A stretch of DNA of 64,000 nucleotides, taken from assembly GCA_017420535.1 (NCBI GenBank), contig JAFOIV010000082.1, positions 1 through 64,000 of the forward strand, read 5' to 3'. A program made the position numbers and the translations under genes. Source of the stretch: Eubacterium sp. (GTDB taxonomy: Bacteria > Bacillota > Clostridia > Lachnospirales > Lachnospiraceae). This document shows, one piece after another, positions 45,308-53,492 of the stretch. The first letter of the stretch is position 1. Each line of letters opens with the position of its first letter. Under the pieces are notes generated by a model. That model was given only the letters and a program-made list of their open reading frames with translations. It was not told the DNA's origin and searched no databases.

Positions 45308-45640
45308 ATGAAAATGGATCTTGTGAGAAAGATGAAAAATGATAAGATTGTTACGATAATAGATATTCTGGTATATTTGATAAATGATCTGCTTGGGTGG
45401 TTTATTATTATATGTTTTGACTCAACTGGATATGACAGCAAATCCCAGAATTTGAAGGTACACTGGGCGTGTCTGGTAATAGGTGTTATTCATATTATTT
45501 TAAGTATGATCTGTAATGTGTTCTTTTTCAAAAAGGAGAGAACAAAACATCACATTCAAATTGGAAAAAAGTTGTTTATCTATAATATGATAATGACGCT
45601 ATTACCTTATTTGTATTTATCATTTATATGGCTAATTTAA
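45308..45640 (+). CDS. Small membrane protein, duplicate copy 2
   Basis: 110 residues from ATG 45308 (AAAAGGA five bases before; ATG 45314 and 45332 also possible). Same three hydrophobic segments as 41542-41838 (NDLLGWFIIICFDSTG, CLVIGVIHIILSMICNVFFF, LFIYNMIMTLLPYLYLSFIW). DNA identity runs for over 300 bp. Together they flank a 3.5-kb block containing pdxST. Confidence 0.65.
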   Translation: MKMDLVRKMKNDKIVTIIDILVYLINDLLGWFIIICFDSTGYDSKSQNLKVHWACLVIGVIHIILSMICNVFFFKKERTKHHIQIGKKLFIYNMIMTLLPYLYLSFIWLI

Positions 45641-45806
45641 CAGATTTTTTTAGATGGTTCACATTTCCCGACACTATGAATTGATTGGATCACAAAAATG
45701 AAAGATAAAGATTACAATAAATTAATCAGGGAATATGAAAAACTAATTCCTAAAGAAAAAGTCGCTTTATCTTTACTATAGATAAAGATAAAATGATAAA
45801 CAGAAC
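45641..45806. other. Gap with one short ORF of doubtful status
   Basis: ATG 45698 opens a 27-codon frame (MKDKDYNKLIREYEKLIPKE and on) with no clear ribosome site. In the next frame FTIDKDKMINRTA follows, hinting at a frameshifted relic. Confidence 0.35.
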
Positions 45807-45932
45807 TGCCGTACGAAGGGCAAATGGAACATATCGCAGTATGCCGTACGAAGAACAAATAGAACATATCGCAGTATGCCGTACGAAGGGCAAATGGAAC
45901 ATATCGCAGTATGCCGTACGAAGGGCAAATAG
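45807..45932. repeat. 35-bp tandem minisatellite, about 3.6 copies
   Basis: Copies at 45807-45841, 45842-45876, 45877-45911 and a partial copy from 45912; unit starts TGCCGTACGAAGGGCAAATG. Copy 2 differs by GAACAAATAG. No spacers separate the copies, so this is not CRISPR. The last copy runs into the sequence before the 45979 gene. Confidence 0.9.
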
Positions 45933-45978
45933 AGCGTAATGCTCTTTCGTATTTTATTTATGGGAGGAACATATTAAA

Positions 45979-47148
45979 ATGCCACATTCATCAGGTGGAG
46001 GATCCAGTCACGGATCCCATGGAGGGTCAAGTCATCACAGTTCATCTTCTGGAAGAGGAGGTTCATCATTTAGAGAATCGTCCTCATATTTTCCAGGTTC
46101 AAGAAGATATAGTTACTGGTACCGTGGAAGGACTCACTATTATTATTCAAATAAATCGCCAAATACTTCAAAGTTCAGATTTCTTTTAATAATATTTTAT
46201 ATCCCGTTCTTCTTTGGAGTTGGGGTTATGAGTAAGCAGATCTTCGGAAAGTATGCGAAGCTTAAGGATGATTATAATAATAGCATTGTAGTTGAAGACA
46301 ATATTGAAGTATTAACAGACAAGGAAAGCCTTAACAGGAGTTTTGAGCAGTTCCAGGCAAAGACTGGCATCACTCCGGCGCTTATTACAATAAAGTATGA
46401 GGATTATGCGCTAAACTATAATTCCCTTGAGGATTATGCCTATTCGGAGTACCTTACCAGATTTAATGATGAAAAGCATTGGCTTTTTGTTTATGAGGAA
46501 GTGGGAGATTTGGATAAGCTGACGATCCCGGTTGATAGCGTTTATTACCCGGATCCTTCTGAGCCGGCCTGGGCATTTGAAGGTATGCAGGGAAATGATA
46601 CCGACCCTATCCTTACTAGAGAGGTTACAGATAAATTCAATGCTATCCTCCGCAAAAAGCTTCTAGAGGGCGAAAGTCCTGATAAGGCATTTAGTTATGC
46701 CTTTGACCAGATTACACCAACGCTTATGAAATTTAAGTGGTCACCGGAAATGGTAGCTCCTTTATTTATGTTGGCATTTGTTACAATACATATGATTTTA
46801 ATGTGTGGACTCACACCTAAGCAGCTGGCGAAGAGAAAGGCTGTACTTGCTCCCGGTGGAGAGGGCGAAAACCCTGAAAATGGCTACGGAAACCCTGAAG
46901 CAGCAAATAATCCATATTCAAGCAGCTGGTCAGATAATTCAGGTTCAAATGGCTACGGCAGCAGCTGGTCAGATGATTCAGGTTCAAATGGCTACGGCAG
47001 CAGCTGGTCAGACAATTCAGGGTCCAGCGGCTACGGCCAGTTTAGCAATCCGTATTATACAGATGAGTATAATTATTCTAGCGAAAAGGCGGAAGCTGAG
47101 CCGGAGAAGATTGAATTTCCGCAGAATAAAAGCAAGGGAGAGCTGTAA
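45979..47148 (+). CDS. TPM/YgcG-like membrane protein with low-complexity ends
   Basis: 389 residues, ATG 45979 behind GGGAGG. The first 55 residues are Ser/Gly/His-rich (HSSGGGSSHGSHGGSSHHSS). Helix 1 is near 69-88 (FRFLLIIFYIPFFFGVGV); the outside part about 95-245 resembles the TPM domain (EVLTDKESLNRSFEQFQAKT and GITPALITI); helix 2 is near 252-276. The C-terminus has three 13-residue SSWSDNSGSNGYG-type repeats. TPM proteins take part in membrane-protein repair or handling; a metal-binding role for the His-rich start is speculative. Confidence 0.7.
   Translation: MPHSSGGGSSHGSHGGSSHHSSSSGRGGSSFRESSSYFPGSRRYSYWYRGRTHYYYSNKSPNTSKFRFLLIIFYIPFFFGVGVMSKQIFGKYAKLKDDYNNSIVVEDNIEVLTDKESLNRSFEQFQAKTGITPALITIKYEDYALNYNSLEDYAYSEYLTRFNDEKHWLFVYEEVGDLDKLTIPVDSVYYPDPSEPAWAFEGMQGNDTDPILTREVTDKFNAILRKKLLEGESPDKAFSYAFDQITPTLMKFKWSPEMVAPLFMLAFVTIHMILMCGLTPKQLAKRKAVLAPGGEGENPENGYGNPEAANNPYSSSWSDNSGSNGYGSSWSDDSGSNGYGSSWSDNSGSSGYGQFSNPYYTDEYNYSSEKAEAEPEKIEFPQNKSKGEL
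46921..47037 (+). repeat. 39-bp tandem repeat, three copies, inside the TPM-like gene
   Basis: Units at 46921-46959, 46960-46998 and 46999-47037 begin AGCAGCTGGTCAGA and end GGCTACGGC; each encodes SSWSD(N/D)SGS(N/S)GYG. Confidence 0.95.
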
Positions 47149-47279
47149 CAAGCCCCGGAAAATAAAAGCAAGGGAGAGTTATAACAACCCTCAGCTAAGA
47201 AAAGCTTGAAGAGAAGATTTAATATGATTTCTTCTACCAAGTCAGATATGACAATTAAAAGGAGTTAAAAATAAGCAAA

Positions 47280-47645
47280 ATGAAAATAGCTGTAATATTT
47301 GTAGCGGTAGTTTTAGCATGTATTCCGTTAGTAGCGCGTAGCTTTTTTAAAAACGAAGAATTAAAAGAAAAATACTTTTCAGTTCAGGACATTTTTTCCA
47401 TCATACGTGATGGTGTAAAGTATTGCGTTTTAGTAGGACGTTTTGTGGGAGGTACTCTTAGCGTTGGGGATGAGCTTAATTTTTATAAAACTGGCGAAAA
47501 AACCATAACGAAAGTACTTGGACTTGAAAGACCAGGAACAGAACATCTGACATCAGTAGCAGAAAATGTAGATATCGCTGTCTGGCTAGATAAAGATTTA
47601 AGTAAACAGATTAAGCCTGGAGACAAATTGTATTACAAACAATAA
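47280..47645 (+). CDS. Secreted or anchored EF-Tu domain-2-like barrel protein
   Basis: 121 residues. A hydrophobic N-terminus (KIAVIFVAVVLACIPLVARS) looks like a signal or anchor. The rest has the beta-barrel pattern of translation-factor domain 2: FSVQDIFSI, LVGRFVGGTLSVGDELNFY, then GDKLYY at the end. The usual GTPase domain is absent. Unusual outside the cell; function unknown. A terminator follows. Confidence 0.55.
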   Translation: MKIAVIFVAVVLACIPLVARSFFKNEELKEKYFSVQDIFSIIRDGVKYCVLVGRFVGGTLSVGDELNFYKTGEKTITKVLGLERPGTEHLTSVAENVDIAVWLDKDLSKQIKPGDKLYYKQ

Positions 47646-47668
47646 AAGGTATTGTAAATAAGCTTAAA

Positions 47669-47709
47669 AAGCAAGATTTATGAATTTTCTATGAAAATCT
47701 TGCTTTTTT
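47669..47709 (+). terminator. Rho-independent terminator
   Basis: AAGCAAGATTT ... AAATCTTGCTT followed by T6, directly after the barrel gene. Confidence 0.85.
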
Positions 47710-47735
47710 ATTTGCTTTTATAAATTGCGTGCGTT

Positions 47736-47807
47736 AAAATAGCACAAAAGATAAGGGCACTGCTCATGATGAAAATAGCATAAAAGATAAAAGCGCTGCT
47801 CATGATG
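47736..47807. repeat. 36-bp tandem duplication
   Basis: Two copies (47736-47771 and 47772-47807) beginning AAAATAGCA and ending CTGCTCATGATG, differing at four positions; just upstream of the glutathione peroxidase gene. Confidence 0.9.
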
Positions 47808-47833
47808 AAATTGCAAAAAAAGGAGATTTAGAT

Positions 47834-48373
47834 ATGATTTATGATTATGAAGTTACTACTGGAACAGGAGAAAAGCTGAGTCTTTCTCAGTATAAGGGAA
47901 AAGTCATCCTGATCGTTAATACAGCTACTGGCTGTGGTTTCACACCACATTATAAAGATATAGAGGCTATGTATGAAAAATATCATGATCAGGGATTTGA
48001 AGTATTGGATATACCTTGCAATCAGTTTGCGGGGCAGACACCTGGGACAGATGAAGAGATCCATGAATTCTGCTCCCTTCATTACAATACAAAGTTCCCA
48101 CAGATGAAGAAATCTGATGTTAACGGTGAAAATGCACTTCCCCTCTTTACATATCTTAAAGAACAGAAGGGTTTCGAAGGATTTGGAAAAGGACCAAAGG
48201 CTTTAGCAATGTCCATTTTATTAGCAAAGGTTGATAAGAATTATAAAAACAATCCTGACATAAAGTGGAACTTTACGAAATTTGTAGTAGACCGTGAAGG
48301 AAATGTTGTAGCGCGTTTTGAACCTACCGCTGATATGGGTAAGGTTGAAGAGTGCGTTAAAGCATTAATATAG
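47834..48373 (+). CDS. Glutathione peroxidase family peroxidase
   Basis: 179 residues, ATG 47834 behind AAAGGAG. Active-site Cys34 in NTATGCGFTPHY (Cys in place of selenocysteine); IPCNQFAGQ (the Gln) and WNFTKFVVD (the Trp-Asn pair) complete the set. In bacteria such enzymes reduce hydrogen or alkyl peroxides, usually with thioredoxin. The flavin reductase-like gene is 18 bp downstream, so they form an oxidative-stress unit. Confidence 0.92.
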   Translation: MIYDYEVTTGTGEKLSLSQYKGKVILIVNTATGCGFTPHYKDIEAMYEKYHDQGFEVLDIPCNQFAGQTPGTDEEIHEFCSLHYNTKFPQMKKSDVNGENALPLFTYLKEQKGFEGFGKGPKALAMSILLAKVDKNYKNNPDIKWNFTKFVVDREGNVVARFEPTADMGKVEECVKALI

Positions 48374-48391
48374 TTAAATGGAGGAAGAAAA

Positions 48392-48943
48392 ATGAGCAGA
48401 ATTAATTTTGGTGCAAAACCACTTATGTATCCACAGCCTGTACTTATTATTGGAACCTATGATGAAAATGGAGTTCCAAATGCCATGAATGCAGCGTGGG
48501 GAATCACAACAGACTTTAAGGAAATCACAATCAGTCTGTCCGAGCATAAGACAACTGATAATCTTAAGTTAAAAAAGGCATTTACTGTAAGCATGGCTAC
48601 AGAAGACCAGGTTGTTCCTTGTGATTATGTTGGCATTGAATCTGGAAGAAAAGTTCCTGATAAGTTTGCTAAAGCAGGTTTCCATGCTACAAAGAGCGAG
48701 TTTGTGGATGCTCCGCTGATTGACGAACTTCCTTTGGCAATGGAGTGCAAAGTTAAAAGCTTTGAGGATGGAATTCTTATCGGTGAGATTGTAAATGTCT
48801 CTGCGGATGAAAGAGTAGTTACTGATGGAGTTGTGGATATAAAAAAACTTAAGCCTATAAGCTTCAATCCATTTGGAAATGCTTACTTTGGTGTAGGAGC
48901 AAAGGTGGGTAACGCTTTTAAGGATGGCATGGACTTAAAGTAA
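48392..48943 (+). CDS. Flavin reductase-like FMN-binding split-barrel protein
   Basis: 183 residues. PQPVLIIGTYDENGVPNAMN is the flavin reductase-like entry; WGITTDFKEITISLSEHKTT and the C-terminal NPFGNAYFGVG fit the family. It would bind FMN and reduce flavin or another acceptor with NAD(P)H. It follows the peroxidase gene with 18 bp spacing. Confidence 0.85.
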   Translation: MSRINFGAKPLMYPQPVLIIGTYDENGVPNAMNAAWGITTDFKEITISLSEHKTTDNLKLKKAFTVSMATEDQVVPCDYVGIESGRKVPDKFAKAGFHATKSEFVDAPLIDELPLAMECKVKSFEDGILIGEIVNVSADERVVTDGVVDIKKLKPISFNPFGNAYFGVGAKVGNAFKDGMDLK

Positions 48944-49016
48944 AGATAATTGAAAGCACACGGGTAAACCGTTATTAGCAAAGAGGTTGAATAGTAAATA
49001 CCAGATTCCATATCTG

Positions 49017-49637
49017 TCAATAAAGTTGATATGTTCCTTTCCCGATTTTTTTAATCTTTCCGGATTCTTCCAGGTTGTTAAGAATTCGCTGTAACTGTCT
49101 GGGACTGCAATGAAGCTGATAAGCTGTCTTTTCAACACCCTTTAAGGTCTTATCGTTACTGATGTAAGTCATATATGAAATAACACGCTCTGAAAGAGAA
49201 CTGGGAGCTGCATCTTGTAGTGCCATGCTTTTAATTCTTTCTGAAAGAGCTTTTGAAAGAACTCTTAGAAAAGTAACATTTTCTAAGAGTTTATTTTTAC
49301 TGTCTTTAACTGAGAACGCAAGACATCTAAGTGTTCCTGATGCCTCGCCAAAAACTCCCTGATTAGCGGAGTCGAACAATTCGTTATCCCCGAAAAATGA
49401 ATCTATTTCTGAATATGCCAGATGGTAGCTGTTTCCGTCACTTCGAATAAAGTAAATTGAAAGGCTGCCGGAAATGCTGATCTGGAAATAATTATTCTTC
49501 TTATAAGGTGCAACAACAATTTCCTTGTCTTCATATTCGCAAATGAATATAGGAATGTTTAGATTTTCTAAGACTTCTTTATATTGGCTCTTTTTGATAG
49601 CTTCAGATATAGCTTTTTTATCATATATTTTCTTCAT
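49017..49637 (-). CDS. Crp/Fnr-type transcriptional regulator
   Basis: 206 residues, the only gene clearly on the - strand. The cyclic-nucleotide-binding-like beta-barrel spans about 15-130 (FICEYEDKEIVVAPYKKNNY to ANQGVFGEASGTLRCLAF). The HTH is near 150-200: SLSERVISYMTYIS and then LHCSPRQLQRILNNLEESGK-x-x-K. No Cys cluster for an Fe-S centre is seen, so a small molecule or other cue is likelier. It is transcribed away from the MATE gene, whose promoter region holds a candidate site. Confidence 0.8.
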   Translation of the reverse strand: MKKIYDKKAISEAIKKSQYKEVLENLNIPIFICEYEDKEIVVAPYKKNNYFQISISGSLSIYFIRSDGNSYHLAYSEIDSFFGDNELFDSANQGVFGEASGTLRCLAFSVKDSKNKLLENVTFLRVLSKALSERIKSMALQDAAPSSLSERVISYMTYISNDKTLKGVEKTAYQLHCSPRQLQRILNNLEESGKIKKIGKGTYQLY

Positions 49638-49725
49638 TTTTACTTATTTTTCTTTCTTTATTTTTTCTTACTTATTGTTCTTTTCTTCTTTCTCTTCTTT
49701 TTACTTCTACATTTTCTCTTCAACA

Positions 49726-49766
49726 GGACACATGTCCGGTTTTCTAATCTAATTATATATTATAAT
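49726..49766 (+). promoter_or_regulatory. Candidate Crp/Fnr site and MATE promoter
   Basis: GGACACATGTCC (49726-49737) is a 12-bp perfect inverted repeat. A TATAAT at 49761-49766 is followed by AAAGGAG and ATG 49800. With a start point near 49773 the centre of the repeat is at about -41.5, the class II activator spacing. There is no good -35, consistent with activator dependence. Confidence 0.5.
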
Positions 49767-49799
49767 TTCAAAACGTTTCAATAAAAAAAGGAGATCTAT

Positions 49800-51149
49800 A
49801 TGTCTGAAGTATTTGAAGAGAAAAATATACAAAAAGCAATTATAACCCTTGGTATTCCTGCTATGCTGGGAACCTTAGCCACACTTATATACAATATGGC
49901 GGACACTTATTTTGTTTCCATGACAAAAAATCCTGCGCAGATTGCGGCAGTTACATTATGTACGCCAATCTTATTGATAATTATGTCGGTTGCAAGTATT
50001 TTTGGAATGGGCGGAAGCAGCGTGATAGCGAGAATGCTTGGGGAGAAGAAACCAGACCAGGCAAGAAAATGTATTACATTCTGTGTTTATGCAATGGCTG
50101 TTTCAGGTATAGTTATACTTATGACAGGATGCTTTTTTATGAATCAGATTGCCGGCATCGCAGGGGCTGATGAAGAGAATCTTATCTATACCAATGATTA
50201 TCTTAGATGGATATTTATCGGAGCTCCATTTATCATCCTTTCAAATGGAATGGTTCATCTGTTTAGATCCGCGGGGCTGATAAAGGAAGCGACCATTGGG
50301 ATTTTTATTGGAAATGGAATAAACATTTTACTGGACTGGATATATATTGTCCTTATGGGCAAAGGGACTGCCGGAGCTGCTCTTGCAACATCCGTGGGAT
50401 TCTTATGTTCCACAGTGTATTATTTTGTCTGCATGATAAAAGAAATATTTAAGAAAAATGAGCTTTATAGTCTATCACTAAAGAAGCTTTCTATTAAACC
50501 TAAAATGATAGCAGAGGTGGTAAAGATTGGAATTCCTGGAGCACTTATCACTGTTATGATCGGTGCTTCTAACATTGTACTGAATAATTACATAGGTATT
50601 TACGGATCTGATGCTGTAGCAGCTTACGGAATTGCTTATAAGATTGATATGTTTCCTATAATGCTCAGCGTCGGCTTGAGCCAGGGCGTAGCGCCGCTTA
50701 TGGGTTACTGTTACGGAGCTGGTCAGAAGAAGAGATTAAGAAAGACTATGAGATATTCAACAATTGATGGTGTTATTATGGGAGGATTATTTACAGCTTT
50801 TTTCCTTCTGGCAAGTAAGATTCTTACAGGCATTTTCCTTACAGATAAAGAGCTTATTAAATTATCGGCATCATTTCTAAGGGTCCTTTCATTTTCAGCA
50901 GCAGGCCTTGGAATCATCAATACTGTAACTTCCTATTTCCAGGCTTTGGGAAAAGCTGTAAATTCGCTGGCAATAACACTGATGAGAAATCTCATCCTTT
51001 TTATTCCAGGTGTCATCATACTGAACAAGTTATTTGGACTGGATGGCGCTATAGCAGCCCAGCCGGTAGTGGAAGGGATACTTGCTGTAGTATGTGTTGC
51101 AATGTATATGATAGGCGTTAAGAAAGAGCAGTATAGGGTGTCTTTATAG
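49800..51149 (+). CDS. MATE-family efflux transporter
   Basis: 449 residues, ATG 49800 behind AAAGGAG. About 12 transmembrane helices; MATE marks include IPAMLGTLATLIYNMADTYF in helix 1, the SVASIFGMGGSSVIARMLGE region, and the second bundle (LIKLSASFLRVLSFSAAGLG). Members use a Na+ or H+ gradient to expel cationic drugs. Divergent to the Crp/Fnr regulator, which probably controls it. Confidence 0.9.
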   Translation: MSEVFEEKNIQKAIITLGIPAMLGTLATLIYNMADTYFVSMTKNPAQIAAVTLCTPILLIIMSVASIFGMGGSSVIARMLGEKKPDQARKCITFCVYAMAVSGIVILMTGCFFMNQIAGIAGADEENLIYTNDYLRWIFIGAPFIILSNGMVHLFRSAGLIKEATIGIFIGNGINILLDWIYIVLMGKGTAGAALATSVGFLCSTVYYFVCMIKEIFKKNELYSLSLKKLSIKPKMIAEVVKIGIPGALITVMIGASNIVLNNYIGIYGSDAVAAYGIAYKIDMFPIMLSVGLSQGVAPLMGYCYGAGQKKRLRKTMRYSTIDGVIMGGLFTAFFLLASKILTGIFLTDKELIKLSASFLRVLSFSAAGLGIINTVTSYFQALGKAVNSLAITLMRNLILFIPGVIILNKLFGLDGAIAAQPVVEGILAVVCVAMYMIGVKKEQYRVSL

Positions 51150-51187
51150 GCACACTATATTTTTTGTGAAAAATCGAATTTGAACTA

Positions 51188-51218
51188 TTGACTTGGAGTT
51201 AACTCCAAGGTGTATAGT
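51188..51218 (+). promoter_or_regulatory. MerR-type (NmlR/AdhR-like) promoter
   Basis: -35 TTGACT (51188-51193), a 19-bp spacer, -10 TATAGT (51213-51218). The perfect dyad CTTGGAGTTAACTCCAAG (51192-51209) lies within the spacer. A 19-bp spacer with a central dyad is the hallmark of MerR-activated promoters, and this dyad resembles those of aldehyde-stress regulators AdhR/NmlR. It lies upstream of an alcohol dehydrogenase gene, with only a relic of a MerR gene between. Confidence 0.8.
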
Positions 51219-51265
51219 GAAGATATAAGGTACCAAAAACAAATAGGTTTGAGGGAGAAACGCTT

Positions 51266-51337
51266 ATGACTATCAAGGAAGTATGTACTATGGATAGACT
51301 CAACTATAAGATTTCCAGATACGAAGAAGCAGTGTAG
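51266..51337 (+). pseudogene. Possible MerR-regulator N-terminal relic
   Basis: ATG 51266 behind GAGGGAG gives MTIKEVCTMDRLNYKISRYE and stops after EAV. MTIKEV is the usual MerR start (then DTLRYYE); the rest appears to have lost ~90 residues. No further coding is seen in 51338-51472. Confidence 0.4.
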
Positions 51338-51472
51338 CACTTAGATAGAGAGTTGGCTTAAGTCGAATGAATTGATGTAGGGGTACCTTATTATGAAGTT
51401 GTCGGTGGAGTGCCGGTCAAGGTGATAAGGTATCAGTAGCTTAAAGAATAGATGAAATAAGGAGGAGCGAAC

Positions 51473-52636
51473 ATGCAAAATTTTGATTATCAAACACCAA
51501 CAAGATTGATTTTCGGACAGGGAGTAGTAGAAAAAATTCCAGAAGTTATGAAACAGTATGGAAATAAGATTCTTCTAACCTATGGTGGTGGAAGTATCAA
51601 GAAGATCGGCCTTTATGACAAGGTTAAGGAGCTTCTTAGTGAGTTTGAAATAGTGGAGTTATCAGGCATTCAGCCAAATCCAAAGTATGATCCAAGCGTA
51701 CTTGAAGGTGTGAAGCTTTGTAAGGAAAATGAAGTTGATGTTATTCTATCAGTAGGTGGAGGAAGTGTACTGGATTGCTCCAAGGCTATTGCAGCCGGGG
51801 CAAAGTATGATGGAGATCCATGGGATCTGATTTCTTACAAGGTTAAGGCTGAGGACGCACTTCCTATTGTTGATATTATTACACTTGCAGCCACAGGAAG
51901 TGAGTACGATGCTGGCGGAGTTATTTCCAGAACAGAGACAAATGACAAGATTGGTTATATAGATTCACTTCTTTATCCGGCGGTTTCATTTCTTGATCCA
52001 ACTTACACATTTTCTGTATCCAAAAAGCAGACAGCTGCCGGATGCGCAGATGCTATGAATCATATCATGGAGCAGTATTTCTGTGAGGATTCCACACTCC
52101 TTAATGATGGATTCATGGAAGCAGGATTAAAGAGTCTTATGGTGAATACGAAGAAGTGTTTGGAGAATCCGGAAGACTATACAGCAAGAGCGGAAATGAT
52201 GCTTACCTGCACCTATGGTTGTAATGGAATCTATTCCCTTGGCAGCAGTTCTACTGGTTGGCCTTGCCATGGAATGGAGCATGCTTTATCTGCTTATTAT
52301 GACATTACTCATGGTGAAGGTCTTGCAATCATCACACCAAGATGGATGAAGCACATTTTAAGTGAAAAAACAGTAGATCGCTTTGTAAAATATGGCGTTA
52401 ACGTATTTGGTATTGATGCAGATCAGGATAAATTTGAGATTGCAAATCAGGCAATAGATGCTACATATAAGTTTTTCGAATCCATCAACATTCCTATGCA
52501 TTTGCAGGAGGTTGGAATCGATGAGAGCCGCATAGATGAGATGGCAAAACATGTAGCTGATAACGAAGGCCTCGAAAACGCGTGGGCTCCACTATTACAG
52601 AAGGATATTGCAGACATTTTCAGAGCCTCACTATAA
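51473..52636 (+). CDS. Iron-containing alcohol dehydrogenase (butanol dehydrogenase-like)
   Basis: 387 residues, ATG 51473 behind AAGGAGG. NAD(P)-binding VILSVGGGSVLDCSKAIAAG (about 93-112); the iron ligands are in AGCADAMNHIMEQYF (about 190-205) and MEHALSAYYDITHGEGLAI (about 264-282). Full length for the BdhA/YqhD group, which reduces aldehydes with NADPH. The upstream MerR-type promoter suggests induction by reactive aldehydes. Confidence 0.93.
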   Translation: MQNFDYQTPTRLIFGQGVVEKIPEVMKQYGNKILLTYGGGSIKKIGLYDKVKELLSEFEIVELSGIQPNPKYDPSVLEGVKLCKENEVDVILSVGGGSVLDCSKAIAAGAKYDGDPWDLISYKVKAEDALPIVDIITLAATGSEYDAGGVISRTETNDKIGYIDSLLYPAVSFLDPTYTFSVSKKQTAAGCADAMNHIMEQYFCEDSTLLNDGFMEAGLKSLMVNTKKCLENPEDYTARAEMMLTCTYGCNGIYSLGSSSTGWPCHGMEHALSAYYDITHGEGLAIITPRWMKHILSEKTVDRFVKYGVNVFGIDADQDKFEIANQAIDATYKFFESINIPMHLQEVGIDESRIDEMAKHVADNEGLENAWAPLLQKDIADIFRASL

Positions 52637-52675
52637 TGATACGATATCAAAATGAGCCCTAATACTAATTTATTC

Positions 52676-52740
52676 CTCTCGGGAATGTTGAAAGATGGGA
52701 AAGTTATTCTAAATCTTTCAACATCGCCGAGAGTTTTTTT
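52676..52740 (+). terminator. Strong Rho-independent terminator
   Basis: CTCTCGG-GA-ATGTTGAAAGAT ... ATCTTTCAACAT-CG-CCGAGAG followed by T7. Two stems of 7 and 12 bp; unusually long. Confidence 0.9.
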
Positions 52741-52760
52741 ATTTTATCATTTATTTCTAT

Positions 52761-53009
52761 GCAAATGATAAGATAAATGATAGGATAAACGATAAAATAA
52801 ATGTTACTGATACAGTTAAATTGACTGATGTAGATAATCAAATAATAAAAGTACTTAAGAAGAATGCGTATTCTACAATTGCTGAAATAGCGGAAACAAT
52901 TGGAAAATCCACTCCTACGGTTCATAGACATATTGAAAAGCTTGTTTCAATGGGGATTATCAAACGAGTTGGATCTAGAAAGAGTGGATATTGGGAAATA
53001 AAGGACTGA
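52761..53009 (+). pseudogene. C-terminal winged-helix relic of an AlbA-type ATP-binding protein
   Basis: The frame reads (N)DKINDRINDKINVTDTVKL, a linker of Asp/Lys/Ile/Asn repeats, then VDNQIIKVLKKNAYSTIAEI and the HTH TIGKSTPTVHRHIEKL with wing KRVGSRKSGYWEI. This linker plus HTH ends many AlbA/HATPase_c_4 proteins. There is no ribosome site; the N-terminal part is missing. A 62-residue peptide from a TTG at 52821 is conceivable. Confidence 0.55.
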
Positions 53010-53106
53010 TTGTGGGAATACAAAGAATATGTAAATTTAAGGAAGATATACCAGGCAAAATAAAAAAAACGTTACTATTAATATTAGAAACTAACAATGA
53101 AACACG

Positions 53107-53152
53107 CAGAACAGAATCGTCCCTATTTGGATAATCTCTGTTCTGTATTTTT
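53107..53152 (+). terminator. Rho-independent terminator
   Basis: CAGAACAGA (53107-53115) pairs with TCTGTTCTG (53137-53145), then ATTTTT. A second hairpin, ATGGTGCCCG/CGGGCACCAT (53236-53273), follows with GGTGCCCGG repeated once more after it. Confidence 0.7.
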
Positions 53153-53235
53153 CTATGTGGAAGGGTTTATATACTATGATTAATGAGAAGGTAAAGCACT
53201 TTTTTATTGAAAAAAATCTTGGCGACAGGCTAACA

Positions 53236-53286
53236 ATGGTGCCCGTTTTTGAAATGAGAATATCGGGCACCATCGTGGTGCCCGGT
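53236..53286. repeat. GC-rich hairpin with a third arm
   Basis: ATGGTGCCCG (53236-53245) and CGGGCACCAT (53264-53273) form a perfect 10-bp stem; GTGGTGCCCGG (53275-53285) repeats the left arm, so two alternative stems are possible. No gene lies in 53010-53492. Confidence 0.65.
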
Positions 53287-53380
53287 CGAAAAAACTGAAG
53301 TGACAAATTGATTATAGTTATAGTTTAGAAGCTATAGAATCCCCTAGGTCGACAAATCTTTTGAGTGTACAGAAAATATT

Positions 53381-53471
53381 TGCGTCTATCCGCAAAAAAA
53401 TCATGCAAACAGATTGTAATCACGATTTGTCATGATATAATATTTACATGAAAAAAATGCGGATGGCCGCA
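53381..53471 (+). promoter_or_regulatory. Promoter flanked by two similar dyads upstream of the DUF4143 ATPase
   Basis: TGCGTCTATCCGCA (53381-53394) and TGCGGATGGCCGCA (53458-53471) are 14-bp dyads sharing TGCG-x6-CGCA. Between them are -35 TTGTAA (53414-53419), 16 bp, and -10 TATAAT (53436-53441). The layout suits a looping or dual-site repressor. Confidence 0.6.
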
Positions 53472-53492
53472 AGAATATCGTGAGGTAAGAAT

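Noticed and set aside
45807..45932. Possible CRISPR array
   Set aside because: Copies are head to tail with no spacers, there are no cas genes, and copy 2 has changes inside the unit.
46921..47037. Repeat array near the TPM gene as CRISPR
   Set aside because: It is in frame and codes for a Ser/Gly repeat in the protein.
47834..48373. Selenoprotein glutathione peroxidase
   Set aside because: The active-site codon is TGT (Cys), not TGA.
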